Assembly: GCF_009856865.1 (NCBI RefSeq)
Contig: NZ_WVUD01000027.1
Location: forward strand, 1-61,094
Length of the DNA: 61,094 nucleotides
Reading direction: 5' to 3'
Source of the DNA: Solidesulfovibrio aerotolerans
Lineage (GTDB): Bacteria > Desulfobacterota > Desulfovibrionia > Desulfovibrionales > Desulfovibrionaceae
The notes below the pieces were generated by a model. That model was not told where the DNA came from, made no database searches, and was given only the letters and a program-made list of their open reading frames with translations. Positions 44,220 through 51,354 of the stretch are shown here, one piece after another; the first letter of the stretch is position 1; each line of letters opens with the position of its first letter. Both the position numbers and the translations under genes were made by a program.

Positions 44220-45086
44220 ATGTCAAGCCGCATAACCGAAAAGCCGCGCCAGCCCGGACACGGTCCGGAACTGCCCATGGTCATGTCCGTGACCTCGGGC
44301 AAAGGGGGTGTCGGCAAAACCAACATCTCGGTCAACCTCGCCTACTGCCTGTCCCGCATGGGCCGCAAGGTGGTGCTGCTCGACGCCGACCTGGGTCTGG
44401 CCAATGTGGACATCCTGCTGGGGCTGGCCCCCAAGACAAACCTCTTCCACCTCTTTCACGAAGGGGTGGAGCTGCGCCAGATCCTGCTCGAAACGCCGTT
44501 TGGCTTTTCCATCCTGCCGGCTTCCTCGGGCATAAGCGACATGCTGGCCCTGTCCACCGGCCAAAAGCTCGATCTGCTGGAGGCCATGGATTACCTTGAG
44601 GGCAAGATCAACTATTTGATAGTGGACACGGGGGCGGGAATTAATGATAATGTAATATATTTCAACTTGGCCGCCCGCGAGCGTCTGCTCGTCCTGACGA
44701 CCGAGCCGACCTCGCTGACCGACGCCTACGCCCTGGTCAAGGTCATGCACTTAAACCACGACGTGCACCGCTTCCGGGTCGTGGTGAACATGGCCCAAAG
44801 CGCCAAGGCCGCCAAGGCGGTGTTTGAAAAACTCTATGCGGCCTGCGATCATTTTTTGTCAGGCATTTCCCTTGATTTCACGGGATATGTACCGACCGAC
44901 CCGGCGGTTAAAAACGCGGTGATCCGGCAAAAACCATTTTGCCACCTCACCCCGGATGCTCCGGCGGCAAAAAAACTCATGGATCTGGCACAGGTCATCG
45001 ACTCCTGGGAAGTGGACGCCAAGCTCGATGGAAACATCAAATTCTTCTGGAAAAAGCTCCTCTTCCAAGAACAGCCCCTGGCTTGA
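44220..45086 (+). CDS. flhG: MinD-like ATPase FlhG (FleN), flagellar number regulator
   Basis: A 288-residue deviant Walker ATPase: SGKGGVGKTNISVNLAYCLS near the N-terminus, then LLDADLGLANVDILLGL. It limits flagellum number with FlhF. The start at 44220 gives a short basic tail before the P-loop. Nine bases separate it from flhF. Its 3' end probably overlaps the fliA start. Confidence 0.93.
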   Translation: MSSRITEKPRQPGHGPELPMVMSVTSGKGGVGKTNISVNLAYCLSRMGRKVVLLDADLGLANVDILLGLAPKTNLFHLFHEGVELRQILLETPFGFSILPASSGISDMLALSTGQKLDLLEAMDYLEGKINYLIVDTGAGINDNVIYFNLAARERLLVLTTEPTSLTDAYALVKVMHLNHDVHRFRVVVNMAQSAKAAKAVFEKLYAACDHFLSGISLDFTGYVPTDPAVKNAVIRQKPFCHLTPDAPAAKKLMDLAQVIDSWEVDAKLDGNIKFFWKKLLFQEQPLA

Positions 45087-45822
45087 TCTCGAGTCGGGAG
45101 CCTTGCTGTGGAAAGATTTCAATGCGCGCGATCGGCAGGAGATCGTGCGCCATTACTCGCCCAAAATCAAAATCGTGGCCAGCCGGCTCAAGGTCAAGCT
45201 GCCGCCGTCGGTGGAGATGGGCGAATTGTTGAGCGCCGGAGCCATGGGGCTGCTCGAAGCCCTGGGCCGGTTTCGGGCTGAACTCAACATCAAATTCGAG
45301 ACCTATGCCGAGTCGCGCATCAAAGGGGCCATGCTCGACGATCTGCGCCGCATGGACTGGTTCTCCCGGGGACAGCGGCAGCGGGTGCGCACCCTGGAAG
45401 AAGCCACCCGGCGCATTGAAAACGACTCCGGCAGTCCGGCGACCCTTGGACAACTGTCCGAGGCCACGGGCCTGACCGAGCGTGAAGTGTCCATGGGCCT
45501 TGAGGCCCTGCAAAACCAGCTGTGCCTGAGCCTGGACGCCATCACCGAGAACATTTCCTCTTATCAAAAGAGCCAACTGGAAAACGAGCCCTATAAATCA
45601 GCAGAATTCAAGGAACTCGTCGATAAGCTGGCCTCGCTGATCGACGATTTGACTCCCAGGGAAAAGCTGGTATTGTCGCTTTATTACGGTGAGGAATTGA
45701 ACATGCGCGAAACCTCGGAAGTCATGGGCATCACCGAGGGTCGGGTTTCGCAACTGCATTCCCAGGCACTGGCCCGGTTGCGGCAGAAGTTCAAGTCCCA
45801 ATACAATATCGAGCAGCACTAA
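45028..45822 (+). CDS. fliA: Flagellar sigma factor FliA (sigma-28)
   Basis: Directs transcription of late flagellar genes. Regions 2 (MGELLSAGAMGLLEALGRF, KFETYAESRIKGAMLDDLR), 3 and 4 (LTPREKLVLSLYYGEELNMR, ETSEVMGITEGRVSQLHSQA) are all present. The start is uncertain: the ATG at 45028 (264 residues) overlaps flhG by 59 bases; a TTG at 45103 with gggag close upstream would give 239 residues, nearer the usual 235-260. Both contain all conserved regions. Confidence 0.9.
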   Translation: METSNSSGKSSSSKNSPWLDLESGALLWKDFNARDRQEIVRHYSPKIKIVASRLKVKLPPSVEMGELLSAGAMGLLEALGRFRAELNIKFETYAESRIKGAMLDDLRRMDWFSRGQRQRVRTLEEATRRIENDSGSPATLGQLSEATGLTEREVSMGLEALQNQLCLSLDAITENISSYQKSQLENEPYKSAEFKELVDKLASLIDDLTPREKLVLSLYYGEELNMRETSEVMGITEGRVSQLHSQALARLRQKFKSQYNIEQH

Positions 45823-45928
45823 GTCATACGCAGCAAACGCCAAGACGGACGCATCCTCTGGCCTGATCACCGGCCCTATGGGATGCTCCAAGGCGACTTT
45901 TGAAGTAGCACTCTTAAGGAGACGAGCC

Positions 45929-46312
45929 ATGGCCTACAATAAAGAAATGCGCATTCTGGTCGTTGACGACTTCTCCACCATGCGCAGAATCATCAAAAAT
46001 ATCCTTCGCCAATTGGGTTTTTCCAACATCGTTGAAGCCGACGACGGCAGCACGGCCTGGGAAACCCTCAATAAAGACAAGATCGACTTCATCATTTCCG
46101 ACTGGAACATGCCCAAGATGCCCGGCATCGAACTGCTGCGCAAAGTGCGTTCCAGCGAAGAATTCGGCGCGCTGCCGTTTCTCATGGTCACGGCTGAAGC
46201 CCAGCAGGAAAATATCATTGAGGCTGTCCAGGCCAAGGTGTCCAATTACATCGTCAAACCCTTCACAGCCGAGACCCTTGGCCAGAAAATCGACAAAATT
46301 TTCGATAAATAG
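45929..46312 (+). CDS. cheY: Chemotaxis response regulator CheY
   Basis: A 127-residue single-domain receiver. It has acidic D13/D14 (VVDDFSTMRR), phosphoacceptor D58 (ISDWNMPKMPG), the conserved threonine in MVTAEA and lysine in YIVKPF. It binds the flagellar switch after phosphorylation. The ATG at 45929 has ggagac upstream; the frame from 45878 has no reason to be used. It lies in the flagellar operon, away from the cheA cluster, so it may serve either CheA here or others elsewhere. Confidence 0.95.
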   Translation: MAYNKEMRILVVDDFSTMRRIIKNILRQLGFSNIVEADDGSTAWETLNKDKIDFIISDWNMPKMPGIELLRKVRSSEEFGALPFLMVTAEAQQENIIEAVQAKVSNYIVKPFTAETLGQKIDKIFDK

Positions 46313-46467
46313 CCCATTGAGGCGGACCGGACCCAGGCAATCGCTGCCCGGAGTCCGGCCCGTCGCACCCGGCAGACCCGCCGCATTGTGCACCGGTGCC
46401 CTCCTTGTCACCGGACTTTCTTTCGGATTTCGGGGCCTGTCCGCCGCCCTGCTGACGAGGCCAGAGC

Positions 46468-47175
46468 ATGGTTGACGACGACAGCCTCGATGCACCAATC
46501 AAGGCCAAACTTGACGACTCGGAACTCTCCGACGATCTCCCAAAGGCCTTGCAAAAGGTCGATCTCGACCTCGACGACGCACCCTTTCTCGAAGACGAAC
46601 CGGAAGAAGCCCCGCCATCCCCGGAAGCATCCGGCCCAAGCGAGACGCCGGTTGTTGATGATTCGACCGCCAAATCATCCCGGAAAAAACGCCTGATCCT
46701 GCTCGGACTGATTGTCCTGCTGCTGCTGGGCGGCGGTGCGGCCGCCTATTTCCTGGTGCTTAAAAAACCAGCCCCGAAAGCACCGGTGGAGGAGCAAGTC
46801 CCCCACGAAGAACCGGCTCCACCACCCCAGATGCCCCCGCCGCCGCCGCCGGAACCGCCTGCGCCCAAACCGGAAATCGTTTTGACCATGGACCCGTTCC
46901 TCATTGAACTGATCGATCAGAAAGGGCGCAGCCGGTTTATGACCATCCGCTTCTCGGCGGCCACCCGCGAACACGCCGTGGAACTGGAATTTAAGCGTAA
47001 TTATATTGTCGTGCGCGACGCCGTGTATTATTATCTGAAAAATAAGAGCCTGGAGTTTTTAACGGACAAGAACAACGCGGACGCGCTGAAAAAAGACGTC
47101 CTCTCGGTTATGAACCAGTTCATCGGGGCGCAACCCTTGGATAACCTGCTTATCGAGGATTACCTGGTGAAATAG
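46468..47175 (+). CDS. fliL: Flagellar basal body-associated protein FliL
   Basis: A 235-residue single-pass membrane protein that supports stator function. An acidic cytoplasmic N-terminal tail (about 70 residues, longer than usual) precedes one helix (RLILLGLIVLLLLGGGAAAY), a proline-rich linker (about residues 110-135), and the periplasmic FliL domain. The stop codon abuts the next gene start. Confidence 0.88.
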   Translation: MVDDDSLDAPIKAKLDDSELSDDLPKALQKVDLDLDDAPFLEDEPEEAPPSPEASGPSETPVVDDSTAKSSRKKRLILLGLIVLLLLGGGAAAYFLVLKKPAPKAPVEEQVPHEEPAPPPQMPPPPPPEPPAPKPEIVLTMDPFLIELIDQKGRSRFMTIRFSAATREHAVELEFKRNYIVVRDAVYYYLKNKSLEFLTDKNNADALKKDVLSVMNQFIGAQPLDNLLIEDYLVK

Positions 47176-47493
47176 ATGCCCATCGACCTGACCACCATCT
47201 TCCAGTCCATGCCCTACGTCCAAAACGTGGCCCACGCCGAACTCGTCCAGCCCGAAGCCCAGCTTCTGGCCTCCCAGGCTCTGGCCCAGCAGGCAGTGAC
47301 CGAGCAGAACAAGCAGGCCCAGCGCATTGAGCAGCAGGACGCCATGGATTCCGTGCACGACGAGGAGAAACGCAAAGACCCCGGGCAACGTCGCTCCCGG
47401 CGCAAGGCCCAGCGTGTTGTGCCGGAATTGGAAGAAACCCAGTCCAGCAACTCCACGCCCTTTGCCGGCCACATCATAAACGTCAAGATCTGA
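47176..47493 (+). CDS. Conserved hypothetical protein in the flagellar operon
   Basis: A 105-residue hydrophilic protein with no recognised domain or membrane segment. It is glutamine/alanine-rich in its middle (about residues 30-55) and basic around residues 65-80. The start codon follows the fliL stop directly, so it is certainly co-translated with flagellar genes. Function unknown; a structural or chaperone role is speculative. Confidence 0.75.
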   Translation: MPIDLTTIFQSMPYVQNVAHAELVQPEAQLLASQALAQQAVTEQNKQAQRIEQQDAMDSVHDEEKRKDPGQRRSRRKAQRVVPELEETQSSNSTPFAGHIINVKI

Positions 47494-47572
47494 TTGCCCA
47501 TGTCGCAGTACCACCCCCCTATTTCGCCGGCCCTGCGGCAAAGGCTCCGAGCCGCCGCGTCGTCCCGGCCGG

Positions 47573-47757
47573 GCCACAACAAAACGCCTTTCACCATGGC
47601 GCGCCTGACCGATGGCACCCGGGGGGGCTGTCCAGCCCCCGGCCATAGCGGCACTCCTGGCGCTCTGGCGCACCACACCGAAGGTGCCCGCAGTGTCTGT
47701 CCAATCATCTCCACGTGCACCCTGGCGCACCACACCGACGCCTCACCGGAACGTCGC
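47573..47757. repeat. Imperfect tandem repeat of about 67 bp
   Basis: About 2.6 diverged units lie between two flagellar genes. Recurring landmarks are ctggcgcaccacaccga (twice) with a related ccatggcgcgcctgaccga, each followed by g.tg.c.cc and preceded by a cgg..at/ca..c block. The open frame across it (47494-47763) is low-complexity and judged spurious. The 266-bp gap contains no other gene. Confidence 0.45.
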
Positions 47758-47759
47758 GC

Positions 47760-48176
47760 ATGAGCGGCTTTTCCACCCTCGTCATCTTCCTCACCGTGAG
47801 CGAACTGGCCTTGCTGCTGCTCGTGGTGCTTTTCTTCTCGCGCCTGCGCCGCTCCGAGGATCTTCTGGCCAAGTTGCAGAAAAACCAGGACGCGTTGCTC
47901 AAAAAGCTCGATTTCAACGCCAAGCTCGAACAGGAATTGGTAGGCAGTTTCCAGCGCCGTCAGGCCGAACTGGGCATCCTGGATCAAAAGCTTGAAGAAC
48001 GCAGCCACCATCTGGAAAAGCTTGTGCGCAAGGCCGAGGAGATCACCCGCTCGCCGGATTTTTTGCGCCAGATTATTGTCAACGGCACCCGCCGGGGCCA
48101 GTCGCCCCAGGCTCTGGCCAAGGCCACCGGCCTGTCCCTGGACGAAGTGCAGCTCATTTTGGCGCAAAAGGGCTAG
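47760..48176 (+). CDS. DUF2802-like flagellar-operon protein
   Basis: A 138-residue protein: N-terminal membrane helix (VIFLTVSELALLLLVVLFF), a long coiled coil (about residues 30-95) and a small C-terminal HTH-like segment (GQSPQALAKATGLSLDEVQLI). Length, layout and place near flagellar/chemotaxis genes resemble DUF2802 proteins, whose role is unknown. The ATG at 47760 is preceded by cggaacg. It ends the flagellar cluster. Confidence 0.7.
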   Translation: MSGFSTLVIFLTVSELALLLLVVLFFSRLRRSEDLLAKLQKNQDALLKKLDFNAKLEQELVGSFQRRQAELGILDQKLEERSHHLEKLVRKAEEITRSPDFLRQIIVNGTRRGQSPQALAKATGLSLDEVQLILAQKG

Positions 48177-48345
48177 CCAAGGCCCCTTGGAAGCGTGCAT
48201 TCCTCGCGCCGCGCTGCCCCCCCACAACGAGCTCCCAAAGGCCCCACAGCCCCCAGCATGTCGTTGACGGATTCATAGAAATCCAGCTACCTTGCGGCTT
48301 TCAAAGCAGTAGGGATCATGCACGTCGGCTCTCAAGAGGGGTATT

Positions 48346-50295
48346 ATGAAAATTGGCTTGTTTGGCACTCTTGCAGTGCTCATGTGGATCTCTTTGACCC
48401 CCGCTGCGGCGCAGCAAGCCATTTCCACGCCGATCCTGACGTCTGCCGAAAATTTTCGCGATATCGCCGGTATAGCCGCCAACAGGGGAGGCACCGGGTT
48501 CGCCAACACCACCAGCAACTTCGGCGTGATGCGTACCGGGGTCTTTTATCGCTCCAATGTGCTCAGTCTGAGCAACGCGGATTGGATCACACTGTCGTCC
48601 TTGCGCATCGGCCGGGATATTGATTTGCGCACACCCGGCGAGATCAGCGCCGCGCCCGACACGGTGCCGGCCGGTGCCGTTTATACCAACATCAATGTTA
48701 TCGGCACGGCAAATTTGCCATCCCCCACCCTGTCTACCGTGACCATGGATGCAGTGCTCAGCTACGGGCAAAGTGGCTACCAGACGTTTGTGACCAATCC
48801 TGTCGAACGCTCGGGATTTCGCACGGTCCTGCTCACACTGGCCCATGATTCCGGCCCTGACCTGTTCCATTGTTCGCTTGGCAAGGACCGCACCGGCTGG
48901 ACGGCAGTGCTCCTTGAAAGCATCGCCGGCGTATCCTCGGCCACCATCATGAACGACTATCTGGCCTCCAACACCACTCTGGCCGCGACCATCAGCGCCG
49001 AGACAGCAGCCCTTGTCGCAATAGCACCAGAACTGAGCGGAATGAACCTCAATCCGCTGTTCGGTGTGGATTCCAGCTTTCTTCAGGCGGCCCTTGATCA
49101 GGCCAACGCTTCCTATGGGTCCATGTACGGCTATCTGATGCAGGGCCTTGGCCTGAGCCTGGAAGACATCTATGTGTTGCGCGGCAAGATGGTCAATTAT
49201 ACGCTGCTCCCCGGTCAGACTGCCTTTGGCGGCAACGACGCTTCCGGGGCCTCGTTTCTCAATGCGTTGCAGAATTCTTCCTTGTCTGGAAATTATACTG
49301 CCTATAATTACTATCTCCAGTCGGCAGTGGACACAGGCACGCTCGGAGGCGTCCAACGCCAGATCGGCGGCCAGGTGCATGCCGATACGGCTTCGTATCT
49401 GCTGCGCCAACCCCGGTGGATTGATGCCGCGCTTGCGCCCTATGCCGACGGCCTGGACCTTGCGCAAGGCCAGACCCGGGTCTGGCTGGCCGGTCTTGGC
49501 GGCGGCTTCTGGTCCCAGGGGCGCTCAGGCATTTCCCCCAGCACCGAACACAGCGCCGGAACACTCATCGGGGCCACCCTGCGGCCAAGCGAGCAGGCCA
49601 GTGCCTATCTTGGCCTGGGCGCAACCGCAGGCACGGTGGAAAGCGCCGCAGCCACGGCCACGATCAACACGGTCCTGGCCACCCTCGGCGGGCGCTACGG
49701 GTTTGTGTCCCTGGAAACCGGGCCGTATGTGCTGGCGCGCGTCGACGGCGGCTGGGTCGATTCCCAAAGCAGCCGCCCCCTGGGCGGCAATCTGGGCACC
49801 GCAACCGGCCGGGTAAACGGCTCGGTTTTCAGCGGGCTGGCCGGTATTGGCGACGTCCTGCGCTTTGATCCGGCAACCATCACGCCGCAACTGGGGTTTC
49901 GCGTCACGAATCAAACCCTCGGCGGATTTTCGGAAAGCGGCAGCGAAGTGGCCCTTGACGTTCACGGCCAGAGTAACACCACAACCAGCCTCTTGGCCGA
50001 CCTCAATCTCAGTCTGGACCCGCGCCAACTGGGAACCTGGACCATCGCGCCTGCCGTCAGCCTCGGATATGAACGGGTGCTCGGCAATCCCCAGGTCGAA
50101 AGCACGGCAACGCGCTACGGGGTCGCCGTGAGCCAGAAGTCGGCCTTCGACAGTTGTGATCTTCTAAAAGCCGGTCTGGGCCTGACTACCCGCCATGACG
50201 CGTTTGTTATCGAGGCCAAAGCCAACGCCATAGCCGGCAACGCCTCGGGAAGTGCGGGCCTGAGTGGTCAACTTTCGGTGGGGTACCGTTTCTAG
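48346..50295 (+). CDS. Secreted tyrosine-phosphatase domain fused to an autotransporter beta-barrel
   Basis: A 649-residue protein. Residues 1 to about 22 are a signal peptide ending PAAA. Residues about 30-300 match the tyrosine phosphatase 3 family: NFRDIAGIA at the start, RTGVFYRSNVLSLSNADW, GRDIDLRTPGEI, and the catalytic loop HCSLGKDRTGWT with C176 and R182 (CX5R). Residues about 375-649 form an autotransporter barrel: alternating amphipathic strands (RVWLAGLGGGFWSQGRSGIS onward), ending SVGYRF with a terminal phenylalanine. It would therefore display the phosphatase outside the cell. A good ribosome binding site (gagggg) precedes the ATG. No chaperone or kinase is adjacent; it converges on lolA, whose product serves the outer membrane. 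Confidence 0.88.
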   Translation: MKIGLFGTLAVLMWISLTPAAAQQAISTPILTSAENFRDIAGIAANRGGTGFANTTSNFGVMRTGVFYRSNVLSLSNADWITLSSLRIGRDIDLRTPGEISAAPDTVPAGAVYTNINVIGTANLPSPTLSTVTMDAVLSYGQSGYQTFVTNPVERSGFRTVLLTLAHDSGPDLFHCSLGKDRTGWTAVLLESIAGVSSATIMNDYLASNTTLAATISAETAALVAIAPELSGMNLNPLFGVDSSFLQAALDQANASYGSMYGYLMQGLGLSLEDIYVLRGKMVNYTLLPGQTAFGGNDASGASFLNALQNSSLSGNYTAYNYYLQSAVDTGTLGGVQRQIGGQVHADTASYLLRQPRWIDAALAPYADGLDLAQGQTRVWLAGLGGGFWSQGRSGISPSTEHSAGTLIGATLRPSEQASAYLGLGATAGTVESAAATATINTVLATLGGRYGFVSLETGPYVLARVDGGWVDSQSSRPLGGNLGTATGRVNGSVFSGLAGIGDVLRFDPATITPQLGFRVTNQTLGGFSESGSEVALDVHGQSNTTTSLLADLNLSLDPRQLGTWTIAPAVSLGYERVLGNPQVESTATRYGVAVSQKSAFDSCDLLKAGLGLTTRHDAFVIEAKANAIAGNASGSAGLSGQLSVGYRF

Positions 50296-50424
50296 GCAGT
50301 GGGCGACGCGCAAACTCGATCTGAAAACCGGCGCAACGGCACGTCAGGTGCCGGCACCTTCCTTTCGGGCCAAGCTTGCCGGCACCAATCGTTATGCCCT
50401 CGCCGTCGCGGCCGGCCCTCGCGG

Positions 50425-51105
50425 CTACTGCTTCAGTTCGCGTCCCTTGACCGGGGCGTTGTCGTGGATCTTGGCATCCTTGGGCGGGGTGAAGACGAAC
50501 AGGTTGTCGGACAGCTTGGGGTTGGCCACAACACCCGTCAGCGTCAGGTCGTTGGTGTTGGCGTAGAAATCCTGGATAAAAATACGGGCGATCATGTCCG
50601 TGGACAGGTCGATCCAGACCTTGGCCATGACCAGCCCCGGTTCGGGCTCGCGGGGGGCGAGTTGCAGGACGGCCTGGCCAGGCCCTGCTTCACCGGCCTT
50701 GCCGGCCACGACCAGAAAATCCTCGGTCAGATTGGCCTTGCCGGTCAAAAACCGCAGCATCGTCTTGGAATTGATGATCTCTTCCACCGAATAGCGGTAG
50801 GCTTCCTTGTCTTCCTCAAAATAATCCCAGACCGCGTCCTTGCCAACGATAAGCAGTTCCTTTTCCGGTTTGACCGTCTCCCAGCGCACCAACGTCGGTT
50901 TTTTAAAGACAAACGAACCGGACCGCTGCTCCACGTCGCCGCTGGCGGCATTTTTAATGGCCTGGGAAAACTCGGCGGAAAAGGAGCCAATGGCGGCGTA
51001 TTTCTTCTGGATACGCCCGGCCAGTTCGGCCGGCTCAGCGGCCAGGGCCGGGACGGCCCGGGCCAAAACAAACAGCAGGAGCAAGGCAACAGCACGATAG
51101 TTCAT
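50425..51105 (-). CDS. lolA: Outer-membrane lipoprotein carrier protein LolA
   Basis: A 226-residue periplasmic chaperone that shuttles lipoproteins to the outer membrane. The signal peptide covers about residues 1-22 (AVALLLLFVLARAVPALA). The LolA fold is shown by FSQAIKNAASGDVEQRSGSF, KKPTLVRWETVKPEKELLIV and DAVWDYFEEDKE. It follows ftsK on the same strand, the same pairing as in E. coli, but a 229-bp gap with tandem repeats intervenes. Confidence 0.9.
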   Translation of the reverse strand: MNYRAVALLLLFVLARAVPALAAEPAELAGRIQKKYAAIGSFSAEFSQAIKNAASGDVEQRSGSFVFKKPTLVRWETVKPEKELLIVGKDAVWDYFEEDKEAYRYSVEEIINSKTMLRFLTGKANLTEDFLVVAGKAGEAGPGQAVLQLAPREPEPGLVMAKVWIDLSTDMIARIFIQDFYANTNDLTLTGVVANPKLSDNLFVFTPPKDAKIHDNAPVKGRELKQ

Positions 51106-51183
51106 GGGATTTCTCGCTTTGCGGCAGGTGATCCCGCCGCGAAAGGCCGGGCAGGCAGCGGCGTCCGGGCGCTTGGCCGGAAG

Positions 51184-51354
51184 CCGCCCGCCGTCTTCGT
51201 TGTTTCGGATGTCTCGTCCATATGCAGCGTATCACAGGCAGGCCACCAGGACGACCGCCAGCCTTCTTCGTTGTTTTAGATGTCTCGTCCACATGGAGCG
51301 TATGGCAGGCAGGACACCAGGACGACCGCCCGCCTCAATCTTTGTTTCGGATGA
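51184..51354. repeat. 71-bp tandem repeat between ftsK and lolA
   Basis: Units 51184-51254 and 51255-51325 are each exactly 71 bp and differ at roughly one position in seven; both contain gatgtctcgtccacatg-like and ggcaggccaccaggacga-like blocks. A third, partial unit (from 51326) runs into the last codons and stop of ftsK. The array thus looks like copies of the ftsK 3' end and its flank. Confidence 0.8.

Noticed and set aside
47494-47763. 89-residue open frame between flagellar genes
   Set aside because: Low-complexity, made of the tandem repeat, with overlapping frames of equal quality and no clear ribosome binding site.
50346-50359. 14-bp palindrome aggtgccggcacct between the autotransporter and lolA genes
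   Set aside because: Short GC palindromes of this size are expected by chance in this base composition, and no T-run follows.
51184-51325. The two 71-bp repeats as a CRISPR array
   Set aside because: Units are contiguous, without unique spacers, and no cas genes are present.
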